Assembly (NCBI GenBank): GCA_009779915.1
Contig: WRBA01000007.1
Span: 39,780 to 103,779 of the forward strand
DNA from: Defluviitaleaceae bacterium
Lineage (GTDB): Bacteria > Bacillota > Clostridia > Lachnospirales > UBA5962
Length of the DNA: 64,000 nt
Direction: 5' to 3'
The notes beneath the pieces are model-generated. The model was not told the DNA's origin, searched no databases, and was given only the letters and a program-made list of their open reading frames with translations. Shown in pieces: positions 53,017-61,466 of this stretch (position 1 is its first letter; each line of letters starts with the position of its first letter). The translations under genes were made by a program, and so were the position numbers.

Positions 53017-53856
53017 ATGAAAATAAAATCTAAAAAACTTAAAATCTTTCTAAGCCGCAAAATTTCCGTTATTGCAGCTATTGGACTTGTTTTAATGTTA
53101 TTTGCTGCTTTCGCAGGGCCTTTTTTAACCAGTCACGACCCTAATGAAATGGATTTTAATAACAGGTTCGGAAGCATTTCAAGGGAAAATTGGCTGGGTA
53201 CTGACTGGTCCGGGCGCGATATGTTCACTCGTATAATCCATGGGGGGCAAGTATCCATAGGTTTAGCTCTTTTTGGGGTTTCCATAGGTGTAAGCTTTGG
53301 GCTTATATTTGGGCTTATATCAGGCTACTACGGAGGGGTTACGGACGCTCTAATTTCCCGGTTTATTGACTTTTTAATGGCTGTGCCCGCTTTTATGATT
53401 GCTATTATTTCTCTGGCACTTTTAGGTCCGGGAGGCATTAATACAGGGATTGCGGTTGGCGTATCCACAATCCCATTGTTTATGCGTATGACAAGAAGTC
53501 AGGTTATCGCTATTAAAGATTCTGATTATGTAAAATCCTGCCGAATAATTGGCGTGTCCGATTCAAGGATAATTGTGACCCATATAATGCCCGGTATCTG
53601 GCCTTTAATCGCCGTTACTTTTACTTTACAGCTGGGTACAGCCCTTTTGAGCACCGCCGCTCTATCCTTTCTGGGGATTGGCGTTAGTCCGCCTACACCT
53701 GAATGGGGCTCACTTCTTAGCTCCGGGAGGGTGAATATGCTTGCCTTCCCCCTTGGGATTATGGCACCCGGCATTGCTATTATGCTATTTGTTATGTGTA
53801 CAAGTCTTGTAGGGGACGGGCTTCGTGACGCTCTAGACCCTAAGTCCGTGGAATAG
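53017..53856 (+). CDS. DppC/OppC-type ABC permease
   Basis: 279 residues, normal for DppC, with an N-terminal helix (~16-36), LTSHDPNEMDFNNRF and GTDWSGRDMFTRIIHGGQVS, five further helices and an EAA loop SCRIIGVSDSRIIVTHIMPG. It pairs with the DppB half of the fusion upstream. No ATPase (DppD/F) or substrate-binding protein follows; the next gene is convergent 17 bases on. GGAG precedes the ATG. Confidence 0.92.
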   Translation: MKIKSKKLKIFLSRKISVIAAIGLVLMLFAAFAGPFLTSHDPNEMDFNNRFGSISRENWLGTDWSGRDMFTRIIHGGQVSIGLALFGVSIGVSFGLIFGLISGYYGGVTDALISRFIDFLMAVPAFMIAIISLALLGPGGINTGIAVGVSTIPLFMRMTRSQVIAIKDSDYVKSCRIIGVSDSRIIVTHIMPGIWPLIAVTFTLQLGTALLSTAALSFLGIGVSPPTPEWGSLLSSGRVNMLAFPLGIMAPGIAIMLFVMCTSLVGDGLRDALDPKSVE

Positions 53857-53873
53857 TTTGCAAAACACCCTTT

Positions 53874-54950
53874 CTACAACTCAATCTCTTTTTCAAATCT
53901 AAGTTTTTTATAATAATCCAGCTCCACTAAATCCGTGGGGCTTACTTTGCCGTCGGCTTTTGAAAAATAGGAAAGTCCGGCATAGTCTATCATTTTATAT
54001 ACAAATTGGGAGCAAAACATAATATTAGGCTTGTAAGAACGTTTAAGCAGTAACCCAAGCATATTATAGGCACTGCCTTGCTGGTTTATCTCTTTTATTT
54101 TATCAATCATAAGGATTTTTTTCTCAGTTGGGCAAGGCAGGCTGTATATCAAAATTTTCGCACCGGGGGTTTTGCTGAAAAATTCTATCATTTCCGCATT
54201 AAGCCCCGGCGGATAAACCTTTTCCCCGCCATTGTAACTTATTGCTGTTTTAAGCTCTTTGTCGAAAGAGAGTGAAGCGTGGTTATATTGCTTTTGAGTA
54301 AATACGGATATTATTTCCGATGCGGGGCTTCCTGTTTTGGAAATTACCAGGTAAATATTAGGGTCACTTAGGCTGTCCATAGTTTTTTGAAAGTAATCAT
54401 CAGTTAAACTGCCGTTATTTATATAGCTGAAAGAATCATGGCGGGATATATCCGCCGCAACTTCTAATATATTATTTATACTTAATTTTTTTCCGGTCTC
54501 AGTAGTATCTGCAATGGTACGCTTTACCCCTTCCGCTACATCAATAAGCTCCGAAAAGCCTATGGTTGCAGTCTCTTCAATTGTGGGAAGATAGAAATGT
54601 GCATATTTGCCCGCTATTATATATCTGCTTACAAGTAAAGGCAGCAGCAGCATGGCAACAGCAACAAGCCTCCTAAACAGATGAATATAAACCGACTCAA
54701 CAACGGCAGTTTCGCCAAAAACAATACTATTAACCATAATAACTTGCAAAATCATTATAGCAAAATATGAAATAACAAGATATCGCCTAACTTTCCCTGT
54801 ACTTGGGGTTATTAGAGTTCTCAATGTTACAAAAATAAAAAGTGCGATATATGTAATTATAAATAGGTTTGCATCAGCAAAAAACATAAGCCCGCATAAA
54901 AGTATAAAGAACATCATATTTAGATATATCGGGTGTTTATTGATATTCAT
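53874..54950 (-). CDS. Membrane protein with YiiX-like permuted papain domain
   Basis: 358 residues: about five N-terminal helices (~8-130) and a soluble domain with His in QYNHASLSFDKEL and Cys in IMFCSQFVYKMIDYAG, the Cys/His layout of the YiiX/YebB permuted NlpC/P60 fold. Predicted thiol hydrolase or acyl-enzyme, on the membrane; substrate unknown. It converges with the permease genes and is preceded by its own start region at ~54960. Confidence 0.72.
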   Translation of the reverse strand: MNINKHPIYLNMMFFILLCGLMFFADANLFIITYIALFIFVTLRTLITPSTGKVRRYLVISYFAIMILQVIMVNSIVFGETAVVESVYIHLFRRLVAVAMLLLPLLVSRYIIAGKYAHFYLPTIEETATIGFSELIDVAEGVKRTIADTTETGKKLSINNILEVAADISRHDSFSYINNGSLTDDYFQKTMDSLSDPNIYLVISKTGSPASEIISVFTQKQYNHASLSFDKELKTAISYNGGEKVYPPGLNAEMIEFFSKTPGAKILIYSLPCPTEKKILMIDKIKEINQQGSAYNMLGLLLKRSYKPNIMFCSQFVYKMIDYAGLSYFSKADGKVSPTDLVELDYYKKLRFEKEIEL

Positions 54951-55013
54951 AGTTTCTCCTTGGTTTTCCGGTTAATCATATTTATCCTCCATATCTTAAG
55001 ATATGTCTTACAT

Positions 55014-55183
55014 ATAGCAAACCACATTGAGAAACGCGATTGGGAAAGCGCGACCCAAAAGCAGTTGGGGTAGGTGCTTTTGGGTAAAACCGAAGGTTTT
55101 AGCGCGCTGCCCAATCACGTTTTCGAAAGTCGTTTGCTATAGCACGCCGCCCAATCACGTTTTCGAAAGTCGTTTGCTATAGC
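55014..55183. repeat. Palindrome cluster with a 35-bp direct repeat
   Basis: The 35 bases at 55109-55143 recur exactly at 55149-55183 (each starts GCCCAATCACG and ends TTTGCTATAGC); the second copy includes the last codons of the CoA-transferase gene. An inverted counterpart starts at 55014 (ATAGCAAACCAC). Inside are ACCCAAAAGCA / TGCTTTTGGGT (55053-55085) and TAAAACC-GAA-GGTTTTA (55085-55101). Confidence 0.8.
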
Positions 55184-56421
55184 GCATCCCTAAAGTCCGG
55201 GTGGGCTATTTCAATGAGAGCTTCTGCCCTTTTTCTAAGGCTTTTTCCTCTAAGCTCAGCGATGCCGTATTCTGTTACTACATAGTGAACATCATTTCGG
55301 GATGTGGTGAGTGCCGCGCCTTCGTCTAACACAGACACAATCCTTGACAGCTTCCCTTTAGCAGCCGTTGAAGGCATAGCGATTATAGACACTCCATCCT
55401 CACACATAGAAGTACCCCGAACAAAATCCACCTGACCGCCTGTTCCGCTAAACTGCTTGGAACCGATACTTTCAGCGTTTACCTGCCCCATAAGATCTAT
55501 TTGGATGGCAGAATTTATACTTGTCATCCTATAATTTTGGGAGACGATAATAGGGTGATTAACATAATCCACAGGGTGCATCTCCACCATTGGGTTATTA
55601 TCCACAAAGTCGTATAATCTTTTCGAGCCCATAAGGAACGCGGCAATAAACTTGCTTTTCTGTATAGATTTTGCCTTATTTGTTATTACGCCTTTCTCCA
55701 CAAGGTCTAGCACGCCGTCAGAAAACATTTCGGAATGTATGCCCAAATCTTTCTTCTTATCTAAAAATGTAAGCACCGCGTCAGGTATGGCACCAATGCC
55801 TAGCTGCAGCGTTGCCCCGTCTTTAATAAGGGATGCACAGTATTCCCCAATTTTCTTCTCCACATCTCCTATTGCCGGCCGCGGCAGTTCAATAAGCTCC
55901 TCAGATAATTCCACGGCAAAGTCGATATCATCAATATGTATTAAAGAATCTCCCCCTGTACGGGGCATTTTGTCGTTAATAAGGGCAATGACAGTTTTAG
56001 CGCACTGGGCTGCGGCTTTGGTATAATCCACTGAGACTCCTAAACTGCAATAGCCAAATTTATCAGGAGGTGAAACGCTTATAAGGGCCACATCAACAGG
56101 CAATATATTATTCTTAAACAGCCGCGGTATTTCAAAAAAGAAGGAGGGGGTATAGTCCGCCCGCCCCTCCTCTACCGCTAAACGTGTACTTGCGGACAAA
56201 AACAGCCCATTATGGATAAAATTTTCCCTATATTCAGGCAAACAATAAGTACTTTTGCCCATTGCTACCATATGTACAATTTCCACATTTTTATAAGCTG
56301 CGGCATTTTCCACCATAGCCCCAACAAGTGCCTGAGGCTCAGCACAAGCATGGGAAATAACTACTCTGTCACCTGATTTTATGTTTAAAACAGCCTCTTT
56401 TGCCGTTATAAATTTAGCCAT
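55177..56421 (-). CDS. abfT: 4-hydroxybutyrate CoA-transferase (acetyl-CoA hydrolase/transferase family)
   Basis: Moves CoA from acetyl-CoA or butyryl-CoA to 4-hydroxybutyrate. 414 residues of the Cat1/Cat2 family: HACAEPQALVGAM, GIGAIPDAVL, EMFSDGVLDL (glutamyl-CoA ester region), SKQFSGTGGQVDFVRG and VTEYGIAELRGK. ATG 56421 has GGAG six bases upstream; a TTG at 56433 is less likely. It is co-transcribed with abfD, which fixes the substrate more than the sequence does. The stop codon lies in a repeat. Confidence 0.9.
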   Translation of the reverse strand: MAKFITAKEAVLNIKSGDRVVISHACAEPQALVGAMVENAAAYKNVEIVHMVAMGKSTYCLPEYRENFIHNGLFLSASTRLAVEEGRADYTPSFFFEIPRLFKNNILPVDVALISVSPPDKFGYCSLGVSVDYTKAAAQCAKTVIALINDKMPRTGGDSLIHIDDIDFAVELSEELIELPRPAIGDVEKKIGEYCASLIKDGATLQLGIGAIPDAVLTFLDKKKDLGIHSEMFSDGVLDLVEKGVITNKAKSIQKSKFIAAFLMGSKRLYDFVDNNPMVEMHPVDYVNHPIIVSQNYRMTSINSAIQIDLMGQVNAESIGSKQFSGTGGQVDFVRGTSMCEDGVSIIAMPSTAAKGKLSRIVSVLDEGAALTTSRNDVHYVVTEYGIAELRGKSLRKRAEALIEIAHPDFRDAL

Positions 56422-56437
56422 ATAAATCTCCAATCCC

Positions 56438-57886
56438 CTACTCTATATCCAAAAGTTCTTTAACCAAGTTCTTCTTCGCTTCCAAATCCGACTGCCTGCT
56501 TATCATAATACGCTGTGCCTGAGGCGAACCCGCACCGTGCATAGACTCGGTGCGATACCCTACAGCGGCGGCACCTAATGTCATATTTTCCACAAGGCGT
56601 GCTACTTTTATGCGATGCTCAACAGGTACACCTTTGGCACCGGCATAGTATTTTCTTATATATGCCCCTACCTCAGGGGAGTTTAAGTCCTGCTCTGACG
56701 GCATTGTTACAAAAATCCCTCCGGAAATATCCTCAGCCAGCCTCGCTATCTCATAAGGAAAGCGGGTTACATTTTGCTTGCAAACATTGGCAAGTAACAT
56801 ATCAATCTCATAACTTCCGGCGGCTGTTGGGCGGCCTTCAGCAGAACAAGCTATGCCGCAGGAGTACAAAGTTTCGTTAAGATGAATCATTTCTATTATC
56901 TTATCCTTAACATGAGATGCCGCTGCCGCGCCGTTATAATCACTCATAAGCGAAGCCGCGCCTATTAAAACATCCCCCACTCCAACTTTACATCCGCCGT
57001 AGCTTTGACGGTGGAAACCTGCGAAACGCTCAACCAAAGTACCTGAAAAAGCATATTCACCGCACATAAACACCCGATTATTAGGCACAAATACATCCTC
57101 AAAGACCACAAGAGCCTCATGACCGCCAAATTTAGGGTTCCCTGTGTCAATTTCCCCTCCTTCAAGCTTTCTCGTATCAGATGCCTGCCTGCCGTATATT
57201 ATTTTAATCCCCTTTGTATCCGTAGGCACAGCAAAGCAAACCGCATAGTCCTTATCATCTTCTTTCATAGACATAGTTGGCATTACAAGTATTTCATGAG
57301 AATTTACAATACCGGTTTGATGGGCTTTTGCCCCTCTTACAACAATGCCATCTTCCCTCTTTTCAACGACACGTAAAAATAAATCAGGATCTTCCTGTTT
57401 GGAAGGGGCACAGGAGCGGTCTCCCTTAGGATCAGTCATTGCGCCGTCTACGGTTAAATCGTTATCTTGCACATATACAAGAAATTCCTTTAATTTGTCG
57501 AAATAGCCTGTCCCTAACTTATTATCCATATCAAAAGTTGTTGAATAAACCGCATTAAGAGCGTCCATCCCAACACATCTTTGGAAGCAGGACGCGGTTT
57601 TCTGCCCTAAAAGCCTTTGCATTTTAATCTTTTTAACAAGGTCATCAGCACTTTGATGTATATGGGTAAAACGGTTTATTTTGTTACCTGTTATATGAGA
57701 TTTCGCTGTCATTAAATCTTCATAAGCCGGGTCGTGGGCAAGATCGTAGGTTATTTTAACCGAGTTCATAGAAGGTACGACCATAGGATGATCCACTGTA
57801 TTTTCTTCTCTTTTTCCAAATATGTAAACTTCCAAATTCAGGTTTCTTAAACTTTCTACAAATTCATTTCCGGTTTTTAATGGCAT
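56438..57886 (-). CDS. abfD: 4-hydroxybutyryl-CoA dehydratase / vinylacetyl-CoA isomerase
   Basis: FAD and [4Fe-4S] enzyme that turns 4-hydroxybutyryl-CoA into crotonyl-CoA by a ketyl-radical route. 482 residues, normal length. Cluster ligands are visible: Cys100 and Cys104 (ASCFQRCVGMDAL), His292 and Cys299 (FAGFHRQSYGGCK), matching Cys99, Cys103, His292, Cys299 of the Clostridium aminobutyricum enzyme within one residue. GGAGGA precedes the ATG. First gene of the abfD-abfT operon, divergent from thlA. Confidence 0.95.
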   Translation of the reverse strand: MPLKTGNEFVESLRNLNLEVYIFGKREENTVDHPMVVPSMNSVKITYDLAHDPAYEDLMTAKSHITGNKINRFTHIHQSADDLVKKIKMQRLLGQKTASCFQRCVGMDALNAVYSTTFDMDNKLGTGYFDKLKEFLVYVQDNDLTVDGAMTDPKGDRSCAPSKQEDPDLFLRVVEKREDGIVVRGAKAHQTGIVNSHEILVMPTMSMKEDDKDYAVCFAVPTDTKGIKIIYGRQASDTRKLEGGEIDTGNPKFGGHEALVVFEDVFVPNNRVFMCGEYAFSGTLVERFAGFHRQSYGGCKVGVGDVLIGAASLMSDYNGAAAASHVKDKIIEMIHLNETLYSCGIACSAEGRPTAAGSYEIDMLLANVCKQNVTRFPYEIARLAEDISGGIFVTMPSEQDLNSPEVGAYIRKYYAGAKGVPVEHRIKVARLVENMTLGAAAVGYRTESMHGAGSPQAQRIMISRQSDLEAKKNLVKELLDIE

Positions 57887-57902
57887 ATAACTTCCTCCTT
57901 AT

Positions 57903-58060
57903 TTACTATAGTAAAATGATTCTAAAACAACAATACAAAAACGCAGTTTTTTTAGCAGATTGAGGAATCCGATTCCCCCAGTGCTAAGGTATCTGATGAT
58001 GAATAGATGCGAAAAAAAGATAAATTTTTGTTGTTGATTTAGATTCATTTTACTATAAAT
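57903..58060. repeat. MITE-like inverted-repeat element
   Basis: Left arm 57905-57941 starts CTATAGTAAAATGATTCTAA; the right arm at about 58022-58058 is its near-perfect inverse (reads ...TTAGATTCATTTTACTATAA). Arms are about 35 nt with 3-4 differences, and TTTACTATAGTAAA at the left end is itself palindromic. The ~155-bp element sits between the divergent abfD and thlA operons. Confidence 0.7.
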
Positions 58061-58123
58061 ATCTGTTTATACTCTATCACCAAATCTCAATCCGTGTCAA
58101 CTGGATAAAAACCCCTTGTACCC

Positions 58124-58152
58124 TTGCAATAGGACTTACCCTGGTGTATACT
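58124..58152 (+). promoter_or_regulatory. Promoter of the thlA-crt-hbd operon
   Basis: TTGCAA (58124-58129), 17-nt spacer, TATACT (58147-58152); AGGAGG and the ATG follow at 58171 and 58182. Confidence 0.7.
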
Positions 58153-58181
58153 GATTACATGAAAAAACTCAGGAGGTTATT

Positions 58182-59363
58182 ATGGAAAACATTTATATTA
58201 TAGCACCTTGCCGCACGGCCGTAGGCAGTTTTCAAGGCGGTTTAAAAGATTTATCTGCTTCAAAACTTGGCACAGTGGTTATTAAGGAAGTATTGAACCG
58301 TGCAGGGGTTAACCCTTACTTAGTTAATCAAGTTATAATGGGTAATGTACTCCAAGCGGGACAAGGTCAAAACCCCGCTCGCCAAGCGGCTTTTGCAGCA
58401 GGCATACCGGAAACTGTACCTGCTATGACTATAAATAAGGTTTGTGGCTCCGGGCTTACGGCAGTTTCTCTTGCGGCCGCTTTAATACGTGCCGGTGATG
58501 CTGATTGTATTGTAGCCGGCGGCACTGAGAGTATGTCAAATGTACCTTACTATCTTCCTGCAATGCGAAATGGAGCGCGTATGGGTAACGCCGCCGCTGT
58601 TGACGGCATGGTACATGACGGCTTGTGGGACGTTTTTAATGACTACCATATGGGTATAACTGCTGAAAATATTGCAAGCTCCTGCAATATCTCTCGTGAG
58701 GAACAGGATGAATTTGCCCTATCCTCCCAGCATAAAGCAGCCAAAGCCAAAGCAGACGGCAAGTTTAAGGATGAAATCGTAGCGGTGGAAATCCCACAAA
58801 GAAAAGGTGACCCCCTCGTATTTGACACGGATGAATATATTCGCGACAATGCTGCTATAGATCAGCTTTTAAAGCTTCGCCCGGCTTTTAATAAAGAAGG
58901 TACCGTTACTGCAGGCAATGCCTCAGGCATAAACGACGGCGCGGCCGCTATGCTTGTAGTGTCGGAAAAATTTATGAAAGAACATAATTTGAAACCTATG
59001 GCACGTTTTGTGGCAGGGGCTTCTGTTGGGGTTGACCCTTCTGTTATGGGATTGGGTCCTGTGCCCTCAGTTAAAAAATTACTTGAAAAAACAGGACTTG
59101 GAGTTAACGATATCGGGCTTTTTGAGGCAAATGAGGCTTTTGCTGTTCAGGCACTTGCCGTTGGAAAACAGTTAGAGCTGACCACCGATAAAGTAAATGT
59201 AAACGGCGGTGCTATAGCCATTGGTCATCCCATAGGTGCATCAGGGGCACGTATTACCGTAACCTTGCTTCACGAAATGGCTAGGAGAAAGGAAAAATAC
59301 GGCATTGCCACTCTTTGTATAGGGGGCGGTATGGGCGAGGCTGCACTGTTTGAGCTGGTATAA
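58182..59363 (+). CDS. thlA: Acetyl-CoA acetyltransferase (thiolase)
   Basis: Condenses or cleaves acetoacetyl-CoA with two acetyl-CoA. 393 residues, normal. Active-site Cys in [15 protein letters not shown], His in [17 protein letters not shown] and Cys in [17 protein letters not shown] precedes the ATG. First gene of a five-gene operon with crt, hbd, a small membrane protein and 4-hydroxybutyrate dehydrogenase. Confidence 0.96.
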   Translation: MENIYIIAPCRTAVGSFQGGLKDLSASKLGTVVIKEVLNRAGVNPYLVNQVIMGNVLQAGQGQNPARQAAFAAGIPETVPAMTINKVCGSGLTAVSLAAALIRAGDADCIVAGGTESMSNVPYYLPAMRNGARMGNAAAVDGMVHDGLWDVFNDYHMGITAENIASSCNISREEQDEFALSSQHKAAKAKADGKFKDEIVAVEIPQRKGDPLVFDTDEYIRDNAAIDQLLKLRPAFNKEGTVTAGNASGINDGAAAMLVVSEKFMKEHNLKPMARFVAGASVGVDPSVMGLGPVPSVKKLLEKTGLGVNDIGLFEANEAFAVQALAVGKQLELTTDKVNVNGGAIAIGHPIGASGARITVTLLHEMARRKEKYGIATLCIGGGMGEAALFELV

Positions 59364-59388
59364 TAATATAAATTTTCAGGAGGATACA

Positions 59389-60180
59389 ATGGCAAATATT
59401 TCATTGGAATATGTATCAAGTCCCGCCGGATGGGAAAGTGCCATCCTTACAATCACCCGCCCGGAACAGCTTAACGCTCTTAACCTTGCTACGATTGATG
59501 AGCTTGACAAAGCTTTGGACGAGCTTGGGGCTAAAAAAAATCTCCGCGCCCTTATTGTAACCGGCTCAGGCACTAAAGCCTTTGTAGCAGGGGCTGATGT
59601 AAAAGAGCTTGAAACCCTCGACCCGGACGGTGCCTATAAGCTTTCTCTAAACGGCAGCCATGTGTTTGCAAAGTTTTCTGCTTTGCCTTTTCCTGTTATC
59701 GCTGCTGTTAACGGCTTTGCTTTAGGCGGCGGCTGTGAACTGGCACTTGCTTGCGATATTCGCCTTGCCGCAGAGAATGCGACCTTCGCTCTCCCTGAGG
59801 TAACTTTAGGCATTTGCCCGGGATGGGGAGGCACTCAGCGCCTTGCACGCCTTATAGGTACAGGACTTGCGGCTGAGCTTATGTTTAGTGCAAAACGCAT
59901 AGACGCGGCAAAAGCCCTTGAAATAGGTCTTATAAACAGTATACATCCCGCTGATAGCCTTATGGAAGCCGCTGCTGATTTAGTATCTAAAATCGGACGG
60001 AATGCGCCGATAGCTGTCCATGCCGCAAAAAAAGCAATGAATGACGGTGTGGAGACTGCTCTTTCCGAAGGTTTAGAAATTGAGGCAAGGGAATTTTCCG
60101 CGCTTTTTAACACAACAGACGCTAAAATGGGGCTTAACGCCTTCACCAATCAGAAAAAGTATGAATATACGGGGGAGTAA
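59389..60180 (+). CDS. crt: 3-hydroxybutyryl-CoA dehydratase (crotonase)
   Basis: Enoyl-CoA hydratase that interconverts crotonyl-CoA and 3-hydroxybutyryl-CoA. 263 residues from ATG 59389 (AGGAGG six bases before); an in-frame upstream ATG at 59350 inside thlA is not used. Oxyanion-hole residues are in AFVAGADVKEL and NGFALGGGCELALACD, with catalytic Glu in FALPEVTLGICPGWGGTQRL. Links abfD product to hbd. Confidence 0.95.
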   Translation: MANISLEYVSSPAGWESAILTITRPEQLNALNLATIDELDKALDELGAKKNLRALIVTGSGTKAFVAGADVKELETLDPDGAYKLSLNGSHVFAKFSALPFPVIAAVNGFALGGGCELALACDIRLAAENATFALPEVTLGICPGWGGTQRLARLIGTGLAAELMFSAKRIDAAKALEIGLINSIHPADSLMEAAADLVSKIGRNAPIAVHAAKKAMNDGVETALSEGLEIEAREFSALFNTTDAKMGLNAFTNQKKYEYTGE

Positions 60181-60182
60181 AA

Positions 60183-61025
60183 ATGGATAAAAACATGAGT
60201 GTAATAGGCGCAGGCACTATGGGCTGGGGCATAGCCCAGGTTTTTGCCGCCGCCGGATACTCTGTCGCTTTATGTGATAGGGATATTTCTTTCGCGGAAA
60301 AAGGTAAGGCGGCTATGTCCGCATCTTTACAAAAACTTGTTGACAGAGAAAAAATGACAGCCGACGCGGCTGATAAAATCCTTGCAAACGTAACACCTTA
60401 CGAAACCCAAAACATCCCTAAATGCAGCCTTGTAGTTGAGGCAATTTATGAAGACATGAGCGTAAAAAAAGAACTTTTCAAGAAATTGGAAGGGCTTTTG
60501 CCAACTGATACAATATTTGCCACCAACACCTCCAGCCTTTCAATAACAGAGCTTGCAGGGTGCTTAAGTGAATCTTCCCGCTTTGTAGGTATGCATTTTT
60601 TCAACCCGGCAGCGGTTATGAAACTTGTTGAAGTTATAGGCGGCGCACAAACTTGCCCTGATGTGATTAATAAGGTTGTTGCCATCTCCGAAGAAATAGG
60701 TAAGACCCCTGTTAAAGTCAATGAAGCCGCCGGATTTGTCGTTAATCGCATACTTATACCGATGATTAACGAGGCTGTAGGGATTTTGGCTGAAGGAGTA
60801 TCCACCGCTTGGGATATTGATACTGCTATGAAACTTGGCGCCAACCATCCTATAGGGCCTTTGGCATTGGGAGATTTAGTTGGGCTTGATGTTTGCCTTG
60901 CTATTATGGAAGTACTGCAGGCAGAGACCGGCGAGGATAAGTACCGCCCTCACCCCCTTTTGAAAAAGATGGTTAGGGCCGGCACTCTTGGGCGCAAAAC
61001 TAAAAAAGGATTTTATGAGTATTAA
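60183..61025 (+). CDS. hbd: 3-hydroxybutyryl-CoA dehydrogenase
   Basis: NAD(P)-dependent oxidation of 3-hydroxybutyryl-CoA to acetoacetyl-CoA. 280 residues: Rossmann GAGTMGWGIAQVFAAAGY, catalytic region FVGMHFFNPAAVMKLVEVI with His-Glu, and EAAGFVVNRILIPMINEA. Two bases after crt. The 3' end overlaps the next gene by 11 bases. Confidence 0.96.
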   Translation: MDKNMSVIGAGTMGWGIAQVFAAAGYSVALCDRDISFAEKGKAAMSASLQKLVDREKMTADAADKILANVTPYETQNIPKCSLVVEAIYEDMSVKKELFKKLEGLLPTDTIFATNTSSLSITELAGCLSESSRFVGMHFFNPAAVMKLVEVIGGAQTCPDVINKVVAISEEIGKTPVKVNEAAGFVVNRILIPMINEAVGILAEGVSTAWDIDTAMKLGANHPIGPLALGDLVGLDVCLAIMEVLQAETGEDKYRPHPLLKKMVRAGTLGRKTKKGFYEY

Positions 61026-61452
61026 ACCTATAGCTTATATAAGCCTAATGTTTCTTATCCCAACCACTTTACTGGGCAGTTTGCTGTATTTATTGGATAT
61101 ATTTGCCCCTTATGCTCTCTTGGCAGCCTTTGCACAGATAAGATTTTTACTTGCACAAGTAATTATCCCTATATACATAGCTTTCATTAGTGTGCATTTT
61201 ATGGGAAAATATAAAGTTGAAGGGGTTTTGCCAAAGGCAATGATTATTATCCTATCTGCCGCTGCCGTAATCTATGGATATGACATGATGTATATAGCAG
61301 GCGGCTTTTATATGACTGCCCATTTATTGGGAATAGGCTGGGATAACGCGGCAGGCATATGGGTTCCTGTTTTTGCAGGTATATCATGGCTTGTGCTGGC
61401 AATTACTTATATATGCTTGTTTGTTGTACGCAAAACCCGCACTAAAAGATAA
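61015..61452 (+). CDS. Small four-helix membrane protein in the 4HB operon
   Basis: 145 residues, about four hydrophobic helices (~9-29, ~38-60, ~75-95, ~118-138) with charged loops and KTRTKR end. ATG 61015 lies in the hbd tail, with AAGGA seven bases before it; a longer start at 60988 is less likely. I do not recognise the family. The overlap with hbd and 14-bp distance to the dehydrogenase argue it belongs to the pathway, perhaps as a transporter-like or sensing partner. Confidence 0.7.
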   Translation: MSIKPIAYISLMFLIPTTLLGSLLYLLDIFAPYALLAAFAQIRFLLAQVIIPIYIAFISVHFMGKYKVEGVLPKAMIIILSAAAVIYGYDMMYIAGGFYMTAHLLGIGWDNAAGIWVPVFAGISWLVLAITYICLFVVRKTRTKR

Positions 61453-61466
61453 GACAGGAGGATGGT

